25,872 bases of DNA from a virus, in IMG/VR virus record IMGVR_UViG_3300030107_000421, positions 1 to 25,872 of that record; one strand, written 5' to 3'. Below the pieces are notes generated by a model, which made no database searches, was not told the DNA's origin, and saw only the letters and a program-made list of their open reading frames with translations. This document shows, piece after piece, positions 1 to 7,134 of the stretch. Numbering within the stretch: the stretch's first letter is position 1; each line of letters begins with the position of its first letter. A program made the position numbers and the translations under genes.

Positions 1-1
1 C

Positions 2-3000
2 CAATATTTAAAAACAAATGGCTCGGGTGTTTTAAGTTGGGGCAATGATTCAGTAACCCCTGGTGCTGGATCTATTACAGCTGCAATGATCTCATCTGGT
101 CTTCAGTTAGGAACGATTGATGCACAAAATAATACTTTATTAGGATCAACAGCTGGAGATAGTTTTAGTGGAACAGATGCTACAGCTAATACTCTTATTG
201 GTTACGCAGCAGGAACAGCAATAACAACTGGTGATTTAAATACTGCTGTTGGTAAGAATGCTCTATATCTAAACACAACAGGAAATTACAACGTAGGCAT
301 TGGTGCTAATTCTTTATCTAATAATACTGCGTCAGAAAATACTGCTATTGGATATAACTCAGCAAAAGAAATTACAACTGGTACTCGTAATACAGTAGTT
401 GGATATGCTGCCTTAGATGCTTGTACTACTGGAGTTGATAACGTTGCCGTTGGACAGGCTGCACTAAGTAATGCCACTACTGCATCTTATAATACTGCTC
501 TAGGTAGATCAGCTTTAATTGCAAACACAACAGGTATTTCTAACGTAGCAATTGGTTATGTTGCATTAACAGCAAACTCAACTGCAAGTTATAATACTGC
601 TATTGGTTCTGCTGCTTTAGATGCTAACACAACAGCTGAAGGCAACACTGGTATTGGATATGCTGCATTATCTGCAAATACAACAGGAGCCGATAATACA
701 GCTATAGGTAAAAATTCTTTACTTTCCAATACAACTGCATCTAACAATGTAGCGGTTGGTTCTGAAGCATTAGATGCTAATACAACGGGAGTACAGAACG
801 TAGCATTAGGTAAGGGTTCTTTAAGTTTAAATACAACTGGTGGATATAACGTATCTGTTGGTGAAAATTCCATGCGTGATAATACGACAGGAACGTATAA
901 CACAGTAGTTGGTCAAGATGCTTTAAGAGCAAATACGACATCTGGAAGTCATACAGCAATTGGGCATTCAGCTTTAGGTTTAAATACAACTGGTGTAAAT
1001 AGTGTTGCTGTAGGTTCAACAGCTTTAAGTGTTAATACAAGTGGTGATAGGCATGTTGCAGTTGGAATAGGTGCTTTAAGTTCTAATACTACAGGAATAA
1101 GAAATACAGCTTTAGGGGGTAGTTCAGGAGCACTAAATACTACTGGTAATTATTTAGTTGCTGTTGGTTTTGAATCTTTAAAAGCAAATACAACAGGAGT
1201 AAGAAATGTAGCTATTGGTTCTTATGCATTATTAGGAAATACAACCGCTAGCAGTAACTGTGCTGTTGGTTTTGAAGCATTAAAGACAACTACAACTGGA
1301 ACTGAAAATGTCTCTGTAGGTTCTTACTCAATGTTGGATAACACCACAGGAGGACAAAACACAGCCTTAGGTGAAAGTGCATTAGCAAATAACACTACGG
1401 CAAGCAATAATACTGCTATAGGAAAAAATGCTTTATTACAGAACACAACTGGTGATGTTAATACTGCTGTTGGTTCATATGCATTAGATGCAAATACAAC
1501 TGGATATAATAATACTGCTGTTGGTAATCATGCTTTAGGAGATGGTACTAATGTAGATTATGTTGTTGCTATTGGTTTTAATGCATTAAAAGCAAATCAA
1601 GCTGATTACAATACTGCTGTAGGTAGTGAAGCATTAGAAGCTAATACAACAGGTACTGCTAATATTGCTATAGGATTTAGAACGTTAGAAGCAAATACAA
1701 CAGGTGCTAACAACACTGCTGTTGGTTATGCTGCAGCACAAAGTATTACTACAGGAAATAATAATGTTGCTATTGGAAGAGCTGCTTTAACTGCAAATAC
1801 AACTGGAATAGATAATACTGCTGTAGGTTCTGAAACTTTAGATGCTACTACAACAGGAGGTAATAATACTGCTGTTGGTCGTATTGCATTAACTACTAAT
1901 ACAACTGGAGCTGGTAATACAGCTATTGGATCTCAATCAATGAGATATTGTACTACTGGTATGTACAATACTGCTGTTGGTTATGTTGCAGGACAAGATA
2001 TAACTACTGGAGAGTACAATACAACTCTTGGATTTTATGCAGGAAAAGATATAACAACAGGTCATCGTAATGTTGCTTTAGGTAGTGATGCTTTAAGAAC
2101 ACTTTCAACAGCAGATGATAATACTGCTGTAGGTACCAATGCTGGATATTATATGACTACAGGAAGTGATAATGTTGCTATTGGAAAAGATGCTTTAATG
2201 GATAATACGACAGCTAATTATAATGTAGCTATAGGTTCAACTGCAGGAAATAATATAACAACAGGAACTGAAAATACTGTTATTGGTGCATTAGCTCTAC
2301 AGGCTGCAACAACTGATCAAGGTATTGTAGCAATTGGTAAAGGTTCAATGCAAAACTCTACTGCAAGTTATAACACTGCAATAGGAGTAAGTAGTTTAGC
2401 TAACACAACAGGTAGCCATAACGTAGCTATTGGTAGAAATACAATGGGAGGAGCAGGTGGCACAAATTTCTGTACTGCTGTTGGTGATTATGTTTTAGAT
2501 GCTACTAGTACAGGAGATTACAATACTGGTCTTGGTTATGCAGCTTTAACAACAAATACTTCTGGTTCAAATAATACTGCTATTGGTTACAAAGCATTAG
2601 AAGCAAACACAACTGCAAATGCTAATGTAGCTTGTGGTAGACAAGCTTTACTGGCTTGTACAACAGGTGTAACTAATACAGCAATTGGCTATGATAGTGG
2701 ACTAACAGTTACAACAGGTGAGAACAATGCATTCTATGGATATGCAGCTGGTAAAACTACATCTCCTGGTGGCGGTATAACTACTGAAGATAATAGAATT
2801 GTTATGGGAAATAATAGTGTTACTGATGCTTATATTAAAGTGGCATGGAATGTCACCTCTGATGAAAGAGATAAAACTGATATAACTGATTTCATACCTG
2901 GTTTATCTTGGATTAATAAATTACGTCCAATTACTTACAGATGGGATGAAAGAAGTAATTACAGTGATGATTTGAGTGTCAAACCTGATGGAACACACAA

Positions 3001-3211
3001 AAAAAATAGGTTAAATCTTGGATTCTTAGCACAGGAAGAATTAGAAATTGAAAAAGAACATGGCTATGGAAATAGTGAAGATGATATGTTAATTACTTCC
3101 ATAAGTGGAGATGGTAAGCAGTATTCCATGAAGTATGAAAGATTAGTTCCTATACTTGTTAATGCAATAAAAGAACTATCAGCAGAAGTTCAAGCTCTTA
3201 AGGCCGCTTAG
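2..3211 (+). CDS. Fibre 1: repeat-shaft tail-fibre-like protein with C-terminal S74 chaperone domain (5'-partial)
   Basis: Probable trimeric phage fibre or adhesin. The frame is open to the left edge (codons from base 2), so the true start lies outside the window and the ATG at 86 is only internal. The visible N-terminal stretch reads QYLKTNGSGVLSWG and continues into QLGTIDAQNNTLLG. About fifty 17-residue repeats follow (pattern N-T/V-A-I/V-G-x3-L-x2-N-T-T-G/A-x2), resembling the YadA-type beta-roll family. A neck at about 2800-2857 leads to an S74 domain starting SDERDKTDI, with Ser at 2858-2860. In this family the domain helps trimerisation and then cleaves itself off just before that Ser. 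Motifs GLSWINKL and GFLAQEELE are present, and the end (AIKELSAEVQALKAA) is probably a coiled coil. The neck and S74 domain resemble fibre 3, whereas the start resembles fibre 2. Receptor unknown. Confidence 0.9.
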   Translation, partial: QYLKTNGSGVLSWGNDSVTPGAGSITAAMISSGLQLGTIDAQNNTLLGSTAGDSFSGTDATANTLIGYAAGTAITTGDLNTAVGKNALYLNTTGNYNVGIGANSLSNNTASENTAIGYNSAKEITTGTRNTVVGYAALDACTTGVDNVAVGQAALSNATTASYNTALGRSALIANTTGISNVAIGYVALTANSTASYNTAIGSAALDANTTAEGNTGIGYAALSANTTGADNTAIGKNSLLSNTTASNNVAVGSEALDANTTGVQNVALGKGSLSLNTTGGYNVSVGENSMRDNTTGTYNTVVGQDALRANTTSGSHTAIGHSALGLNTTGVNSVAVGSTALSVNTSGDRHVAVGIGALSSNTTGIRNTALGGSSGALNTTGNYLVAVGFESLKANTTGVRNVAIGSYALLGNTTASSNCAVGFEALKTTTTGTENVSVGSYSMLDNTTGGQNTALGESALANNTTASNNTAIGKNALLQNTTGDVNTAVGSYALDANTTGYNNTAVGNHALGDGTNVDYVVAIGFNALKANQADYNTAVGSEALEANTTGTANIAIGFRTLEANTTGANNTAVGYAAAQSITTGNNNVAIGRAALTANTTGIDNTAVGSETLDATTTGGNNTAVGRIALTTNTTGAGNTAIGSQSMRYCTTGMYNTAVGYVAGQDITTGEYNTTLGFYAGKDITTGHRNVALGSDALRTLSTADDNTAVGTNAGYYMTTGSDNVAIGKDALMDNTTANYNVAIGSTAGNNITTGTENTVIGALALQAATTDQGIVAIGKGSMQNSTASYNTAIGVSSLANTTGSHNVAIGRNTMGGAGGTNFCTAVGDYVLDATSTGDYNTGLGYAALTTNTSGSNNTAIGYKALEANTTANANVACGRQALLACTTGVTNTAIGYDSGLTVTTGENNAFYGYAAGKTTSPGGGITTEDNRIVMGNNSVTDAYIKVAWNVTSDERDKTDITDFIPGLSWINKLRPITYRWDERSNYSDDLSVKPDGTHKKNRLNLGFLAQEELEIEKEHGYGNSEDDMLITSISGDGKQYSMKYERLVPILVNAIKELSAEVQALKAA
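128..2755 (+). repeat. 51-base coding repeat array in fibre 1
   Basis: About fifty degenerate tandem units of 51 bases encode the 17-residue shaft repeats. Units diverge freely at the DNA level while keeping Gly at position 5, a hydrophobic residue near position 9, and the NTTG/NTTA turn. The array boundaries are approximate. Confidence 0.85.
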
Positions 3212-3335
3212 AACGTTTTCTTTCGAAGTGCAAATCAATTCTTAACTTTCCATAGTAAAGAATTCCAAGCCAAACAGAAAACATAACTCCGTCAAACCAA
3301 CTTAGACTATGCCAAGCTTCTACTGCACCATCCAT
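3198..3335 (-). CDS. Small single-span membrane protein (45 aa), tentative
   Basis: A 45-codon minus-strand frame begins MDGAVEAWHSLSW. It holds one hydrophobic segment (about residues 16-28, VMFSVWLGILYYG) and ends in a basic tail (FERKRSKRP). It fills the otherwise empty gap after fibre 1, overlaps the last 14 bases of that gene, and starts next to the PsbN-like gene. The codons look like the AT-rich usage of the neighbours. No Shine-Dalgarno is visible, which is normal for this window. No family is recognised. Its orientation against both neighbours and its small size keep confidence low. Confidence 0.4.
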   Translation of the reverse strand: MDGAVEAWHSLSWFDGVMFSVWLGILYYGKLRIDLHFERKRSKRP

Positions 3336-3378
3336 GATTCATTTGTTTTTAGCTAAGTCCATCATCTCACATGGACAT

Positions 3379-3651
3379 ATGCAACCTTTACCACCACAAG
3401 GTCAGCTCGTTGTTCTTATATGTGCAATTCTTTTTTCTTTAGTTGGATATGGAATCTATTTAACCTTTGGTCCTGGAAAGGATGAATTAAAAGATGCTAT
3501 TGATGAACATGCAAAGATGCATGAACTAGGTATTGCACATGGACATACACCATCAAATAAAGAAGATATGGAAATATATTTTGATGCCTTTCGTAATGCT
3601 TCTGATCATCATAAAGAAGTAATGGAAGAACTAAACTCAAATGATAAATAA
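3379..3651 (+). CDS. psbN: PsbN-like small membrane protein
   Basis: A 90-residue protein if started at the ATG at 3379. An upstream in-frame ATG at 3334 would add 15 residues but overlaps the divergent minus-strand frame. Residues 9-30 form one membrane segment, followed by GYGIYLTFGPGKDELKDAIDEH. This recalls cyanobacterial PsbN (membrane segment, then GYxxYxxFG...L+DPFEEHED). PsbN is a thylakoid protein of about 43 residues needed for assembly and repair of the photosystem II reaction centre. Here an extra acidic, His-containing tail of about 45 residues follows. If correct, this is a photosynthesis auxiliary gene that may support the photosystem during infection. The similarity was judged by eye from memory, so the symbol is provisional. 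Confidence 0.5.
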   Translation: MQPLPPQGQLVVLICAILFSLVGYGIYLTFGPGKDELKDAIDEHAKMHELGIAHGHTPSNKEDMEIYFDAFRNASDHHKEVMEELNSNDK

Positions 3652-3682
3652 TGCTATCGTAAAGTTATTCTTAATCTGTTAA

Positions 3683-3895
3683 ATGGAACCAGTTCCTATC
3701 CCACGTTTGACGTTGAAATTTTCAATTGAATTAGATGTAGATTACGATCCTTTCAAAGGTAAAACTAAAGAACAGTTTCGTAAGTATATTCAAAATGAAT
3801 TACATGATGTTATTTATGATATAAATCCTGTAAAAAACGCTTATACTATCTTCGTATCTATGGAAGAAAATGGCGAATCACACCCAGAGCCTTGA
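3683..3895 (+). CDS. Hypothetical small protein (70 aa)
   Basis: Not recognised. A soluble, charged 70-residue protein beginning MEPVPIPRLTLKFSIELDVDYD, with alternating hydrophobic residues suggesting beta strands (LTLKFSIELDVDY and AYTIFVSM) around a probable helix (KEQFRKYIQNELHDVI). No membrane segment or signal peptide. Its last 26 bases overlap the start of the next gene in another frame, which suggests coupled translation. The start is preceded by an A/T-rich leader without Shine-Dalgarno. Confidence 0.7.
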   Translation: MEPVPIPRLTLKFSIELDVDYDPFKGKTKEQFRKYIQNELHDVIYDINPVKNAYTIFVSMEENGESHPEP

Positions 3896-4133
3896 TTGGA
3901 AATTTTGGTTAGAAGAGAATAATCGTAGAGTTATTTTCCAGAATCATATGTATTGCTGTGCAGGTCGAGATAATCCTGAACATCCTATGCATGGATTTTT
4001 TACTGGTTTATGGCAAGACTTTTGTTTAAACGAAGCTGGTTTTGCACAACGTAACATGTGGTTTGATCGCATGCAATTTGTTCAAGATGTAGCAGATGGA
4101 AAAGTTAAACTAGAAGAACAAGAACCAAACTAA
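3870..4133 (+). CDS. Hypothetical protein (87 aa), aromatic-rich
   Basis: Not recognised. The 87-residue product is rich in Trp, Phe and His (SLDWKFWLEENN, MHGFFTGLWQDF, NMWFDRMQF) and has adjacent cysteines (MYCCAGRDNPEHPMHG). The Cys/His cluster could bind metal, but no standard zinc motif is complete. It overlaps the preceding gene by 26 bases and is one base from the following ATG, so it lies in a tight operon. The acidic C-terminus (KLEEQEPN) looks disordered. Confidence 0.7.
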   Translation: MANHTQSLDWKFWLEENNRRVIFQNHMYCCAGRDNPEHPMHGFFTGLWQDFCLNEAGFAQRNMWFDRMQFVQDVADGKVKLEEQEPN

Positions 4134-4134
4134 A

Positions 4135-4743
4135 ATGACATTTGCTAATTTCGAAAACATGCCTGTTGCTCCTACTCCAGAGCCAGCACCTCAAATACTA
4201 GATACTTCTATGATGAATGTTGGAGTTCCTCCTGAACTAAACCAAACTTTTCCTCAACCAGAAGAAGATAAACAATTGAAAAAGGAAGAAGATGATAAGA
4301 AAAGAATGGATACTTTTATTAAAACATTAATAGGAATGACTTGTTCTTTGCATGAACTTCAAACTCAATCTCATTTAATCCATTTTAATTATGAAGCTGA
4401 GAACTTTTTAGCTGTTCATGAATTTTTAAAAACACAATATGAAGCTCATCAGGAACAATTTGATAAGTTAGGAGAATTTATTAGATCGATGGACTTCTTA
4501 TTACCTATGTGTCGTAAGGGATTATTACAGTCATCAAATAAATTCGAACATGTAACAACATACGAACCAAAAAGTATGTTAATGACTTACTACAAAAACC
4601 TAGAAAACTTAGCTTCTCAATGTAAAAAAGCCCAAGTTGCAGCGCGTAAAAATAAAGTTATTGATGTTGAAAATTATCTTGGAGAATTATGTGGTGACTT
4701 ATTTAAAGCAGCTTGGATGATTAAAGCTACATTAAGAAACTAA
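4135..4743 (+). CDS. Hypothetical protein (202 aa), helical
   Basis: Not recognised. The first 60 or so residues are proline-rich and then highly charged (a PTPEPAP stretch, then KQLKKEEDDKKRMD), probably disordered or a linker. The rest looks all-helical and soluble, with Cys and aromatic residues (LIGMTCSLHELQTQSH, FLLPMCRKGLLQSS). No membrane segment or enzyme motif was seen. The ATG follows the previous stop by one base, and its own stop overlaps the ATG of the next small gene (TAATG), so it is translated within a chain of coupled genes. A virion or assembly role is possible but not shown. Confidence 0.7.
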   Translation: MTFANFENMPVAPTPEPAPQILDTSMMNVGVPPELNQTFPQPEEDKQLKKEEDDKKRMDTFIKTLIGMTCSLHELQTQSHLIHFNYEAENFLAVHEFLKTQYEAHQEQFDKLGEFIRSMDFLLPMCRKGLLQSSNKFEHVTTYEPKSMLMTYYKNLENLASQCKKAQVAARKNKVIDVENYLGELCGDLFKAAWMIKATLRN

Positions 4744-4922
4744 TGACAATAAGACATCAAATTAAATCTCGTTGGTACTACATCTTTTGGGGATTAATGG
4801 CAGCTAGTGTCGTTGGTGGTCAAGTTTATATAGCTACTGGATATCATGCTATGAGTAAAACTATACTCTTTTGCGATAGGTTTCAACCGTTGATCCACAA
4901 TTTTGACAATCTAAAAGAGTAA
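4743..4922 (+). CDS. Small membrane protein (59 aa)
   Basis: Starts MTIRHQIKSRWYYIFWG. One membrane segment spans about residues 11-34, with a basic N-terminus that should stay inside the cell. The ATG overlaps the preceding stop as TAATG, a typical coupling arrangement. The last 62 bases overlap, antisense, the 3' end of the minus-strand zinc-ribbon gene, so the C-terminal third may be less constrained. It resembles, from memory, short conserved membrane proteins of T4-like cyanophages. Function unknown. Confidence 0.55.
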   Translation: MTIRHQIKSRWYYIFWGLMAASVVGGQVYIATGYHAMSKTILFCDRFQPLIHNFDNLKE

Positions 4923-5016
4923 CTTTGTCGTAACTAGGATTAGAATTAGCTTCACTAATATCTAATTCAGATTCACTTTCAAAAGTTAATTCTGTTGAAC
5001 AGTAATAGCAGTTCAT
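4861..5016 (-). CDS. Small zinc-ribbon protein (51 aa)
   Basis: A 51-residue minus-strand protein beginning MNCYYCSTELTF. It has a CxxC knuckle at Cys3/Cys6 and a second at Cys37/Cys40 (DCQNCGS), the spacing of a zinc ribbon, with an acidic stretch between. The C-terminus is basic (TYRKRV). Zinc ribbons of this size bind nucleic acid or partner proteins; which one cannot be told. It lies directly downstream of the minus-strand HNH gene (4 bases), so the three minus-strand genes 5933-4861 probably form one unit. The 3' end overlaps the convergent plus-strand membrane-protein gene. Confidence 0.65.
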   Translation of the reverse strand: MNCYYCSTELTFESESELDISEANSNPSYDKVTLLDCQNCGSTVETYRKRV

Positions 5017-5020
5017 GGGA

Positions 5021-5275
5021 TTAAGAAGAATGGTGTTCTATTCTATGGCAATTGCTACATAATGGAATACATTTATCAATTTCTTGTTGAATACGTTTCC
5101 AAGAGTAACCTCTATATACCATATTAGAGATAGCAAATTCTTTATCTCTAATATGATGAAAATCTATTACTCTATGATCTTGTATTCCACATTCTTTGCA
5201 CCTAATTGTTTTCTTATATTCAACTAGTTTCTTTTGATTTTTCCTTATCCGCTTCTTATCATCAGCCCACGACAT
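5021..5275 (-). CDS. HNH endonuclease-like protein with zinc knuckles (84 aa)
   Basis: Probable DNA endonuclease of the small free-standing HNH type. A Lys/Arg-rich N-terminus is followed by CKECG (Cys26, Cys29), the DFHH core (His40, His41), a helical segment, and CSNCHRIEH (Cys73, Asn75, Cys76, His77, His81). In this family the Cys pairs bind structural zinc and the His/Asn residues form the metal-dependent nicking site, all of which are present. It starts one base downstream of the methyltransferase stop. It could be a homing nuclease or a packaging or recombination nuclease; pairing with the adjacent methyltransferase as a restriction system is not supported, because that enzyme shows no DNA-methylase motifs. 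Confidence 0.8.
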   Translation of the reverse strand: MSWADDKKRIRKNQKKLVEYKKTIRCKECGIQDHRVIDFHHIRDKEFAISNMVYRGYSWKRIQQEIDKCIPLCSNCHRIEHHSS

Positions 5276-5276
5276 C

Positions 5277-5933
5277 TTAATCTAGTTCCCTCCAGATCCA
5301 ACCCATTTGGTAATCATTTATATAAGGTTCTATATCTAAAGCAGTCATTAACTCATTAATAAGTCTGCCTTTTCCTATCCTTAATGGGATTACATTTGTT
5401 TGTGGGCTAGGCATATTGTCATCTACAACTATTAGAGTACCTGGTTTAATAGCATTCTTTGCAGCAAATAACTCTTTCAAATGATGACTAGCAGCTTCCC
5501 AATCATTTGACCAATCCTCAATGTTATATGAATCTAAATACAATAGATCAATTTTCCCATCTAAAGTAGATAGAAACTCAATCGAATCTTGATTATTTAC
5601 TTCTGCATGAAAAGTATTTTTACTTGCAAGCTCGCATGCCTTAGGGTCAATATCAACTGATAAAAGGGTTCCTCCATAAATTTCTATAAACTCATCAAAC
5701 AAAAGTGTTGAGCATCCATCACCTTCGTAGTTATCAACTTCTCTATAACATCCTGTCTCTACAATGATGGGATCTTTTTTAGTCCTTAAGTAATCAAAAA
5801 TCTTAGTAAAACCTTCTTCTCTACTTGTCTTAGTTATAGGTTCATTTAAACGTTTTTTAATCTTAGAGAAATATGCGTCCCATAATTTATCGTTTGTCTT
5901 CTTAGTTCTTCTTTTTTTAGTAGTTTCTGGCAT
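5277..5933 (-). CDS. SAM-dependent methyltransferase, class I
   Basis: A 218-residue protein. After a Lys/Arg-rich N-terminus (KKRRTKKT) comes a Rossmann-type fold: motif I VETGCY (58-63) with GDGCST, the acidic end of strand 2 in SVDID (92-96), strand 4 in DLLYLDS (129-135) and a later strand in GTLIVVDD (165-172). It resembles the class-24-type methyltransferases that act on small molecules or sugars. No NPPY/DPPY or PC motif of DNA methylases is seen. The substrate is unknown; a role in glycan modification with the glycosyltransferase and cupin nearby is inference. It leads the minus-strand unit and is divergent from the nuclease gene at 6024. Confidence 0.8.
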   Translation of the reverse strand: MPETTKKRRTKKTNDKLWDAYFSKIKKRLNEPITKTSREEGFTKIFDYLRTKKDPIIVETGCYREVDNYEGDGCSTLLFDEFIEIYGGTLLSVDIDPKACELASKNTFHAEVNNQDSIEFLSTLDGKIDLLYLDSYNIEDWSNDWEAASHHLKELFAAKNAIKPGTLIVVDDNMPSPQTNVIPLRIGKGRLINELMTALDIEPYINDYQMGWIWRELD

Positions 5934-5977
5934 TCCAAATTTTATAACATAAACCTAATGTACTAAATAATATGAGC

Positions 5978-6006
5978 ATTTTCAAAAAAATCTGATAAAT
6001 TATAAT
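5978..6006 (+). promoter_or_regulatory. Candidate promoter for the nuclease gene
   Basis: A perfect TATAAT lies at 6001-6006, 17 bases after a weak -35-like ATTTTC. Initiation about 7 bases downstream would give a leader of only about ten bases before the ATG at 6024. The whole 90-base divergent gap is very AT-rich, so chance matches are likely. Confidence 0.3.
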
Positions 6007-6023
6007 TAATAAATTAAGTTTTA

Positions 6024-6845
6024 ATGCTAAATAATACATTGGAAACTAAATCTATAAAAGAAATTAATAAAAATCCTTGTCGAATAACTCTTAACGGTAG
6101 GCGACATTACACTACACCACTAGCGTCTGGTCCAGCTCCTTCAGTAACAACCATAATTTCTGAAACTGCTTCTGAACAAAATAAAAAAAAGCTAGAGATG
6201 TGGTCTAAAGCAAATCCAGGTGTAAAAGAAAAAGCTGCTGAACGTGGTACAGCTGTTCATTATGGAATGGAACAGTATTTAAAAGGAGATAAGAAACCAA
6301 AAATACCAGAAGAATATGATAATTATTGGTCAGGAATGCCTCCAATACTTGACCAGTTTTCTGAAGTACTTTGGGCTGAATCTCCTATCTTAGATGAGTA
6401 CAAATTTACTGTAGGTTCTGATGATATAGCTCGTGTCTGGGGCTGCGATGAAGAAGGTAGAGCTTGGGCTGGTGCTCCAGATATTATTGGAGTTGCTAAT
6501 AATAAACTTACACTTGCTGATTTAAAAACAAGTGTCAAACCTTACAGTAGAAAGTGGCCTTCTCATTTAGAAAAAGGATCAAAAGAATGGAGAGATCTGT
6601 TAGGTGGTTACATGAAATTTAAAAAATGCTGTAAACAATTAGCAGCTTATGAGATAGCTATAGAACAGACTTTAGGTTTAAAAGTACAACAAGCAGCTAT
6701 CCTAGTATCTACTCCAGAACGTACACAAATATTTAAAATATCAAAAAATTATTTAAATTGTTTTAAGAAAGATTGGTACAAAATAGTTAAAGAATACTAT
6801 AAACAAATAGAAGAACTAGATGAGCACAACTCTAATCTTATATAG
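6024..6845 (+). CDS. PD-(D/E)XK nuclease (RecB/Cas4-like exonuclease)
   Basis: A 273-residue protein with the motifs of the RecB-like nuclease fold. RGTAVHYGMEQYL (about 74-86) carries the early His79, GAPDIIG (150-156) supplies Asp153, LADLKTS (164-170) supplies the Asp166-x-Lys168 pair, and QLAAYEIA (205-212) is the Gln/Tyr motif of this group. Such enzymes cut DNA with a divalent metal; in phages they serve as recombination or DNA-degrading exonucleases. It precedes the primase-helicase by about 300 bases, with a 61-residue protein between, in keeping with a replication/recombination role. The length is normal for a stand-alone phage member. No iron-sulphur Cys cluster typical of true Cas4 is seen. 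Confidence 0.8.
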   Translation: MLNNTLETKSIKEINKNPCRITLNGRRHYTTPLASGPAPSVTTIISETASEQNKKKLEMWSKANPGVKEKAAERGTAVHYGMEQYLKGDKKPKIPEEYDNYWSGMPPILDQFSEVLWAESPILDEYKFTVGSDDIARVWGCDEEGRAWAGAPDIIGVANNKLTLADLKTSVKPYSRKWPSHLEKGSKEWRDLLGGYMKFKKCCKQLAAYEIAIEQTLGLKVQQAAILVSTPERTQIFKISKNYLNCFKKDWYKIVKEYYKQIEELDEHNSNLI

Positions 6846-6948
6846 TCTCTTATCTAAAGTGATTAAGAATTTATGTTATCTAATTTAGGGTATTGTATTG
6901 ATGAATTGTGGGGTATAGGATAATAAAACACGTTAAATACACCTCTCC

Positions 6949-7134
6949 ATGGAAATTAAAGTTTCCGTTGGTGAGTGGATGAATAGCCTTCAAGACCGCA
7001 TGAAAAGTGCGGTTGAAGGGGATTGTTTTCATTTACCAACTCGAATGCACCTTCATGCTTTTAAAGTATTGCAGCAAGAAAATTTCCCTGATAAACATTT
7101 TAAAATAGTAATAGGAAGCGAACTTATAGAATGA
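6949..7134 (+). CDS. Hypothetical small protein (61 aa) coupled to the primase-helicase
   Basis: Not recognised. A 61-residue soluble protein beginning MEIKVSVGEWMNSL. Its stop overlaps the start of the primase-helicase as ATGA, so the two are probably translated together. The sequence suggests a strand, a helix, a short Cys/His part (DCFHLPTRMHLHAF) and a final strand. It might act with the primase or be a small DNA-binding accessory protein, but nothing in the sequence proves it. Confidence 0.6.
   Translation: MEIKVSVGEWMNSLQDRMKSAVEGDCFHLPTRMHLHAFKVLQQENFPDKHFKIVIGSELIE

Noticed and set aside
286-903. Antisense frames opposite fibre 1 (and similar ones opposite fibres 2 and 3), rich in Pro, Val and Ala
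   Set aside because: They are mirror products of the repeat codons and shift with the repeat period; none has its own start context or family motif.
128-2755. Regular 51-base units in fibre 1 (and in fibres 2 and 3) looking like a CRISPR array
   Set aside because: The units are a continuous coding frame with a clear 17-residue protein pattern, have no separate spacers, and no cas gene is near.
5021-5933. HNH nuclease plus methyltransferase as a restriction-modification pair
   Set aside because: The methyltransferase has small-molecule-type motifs and no DNA-methylase catalytic motif, so adjacency alone is not enough.
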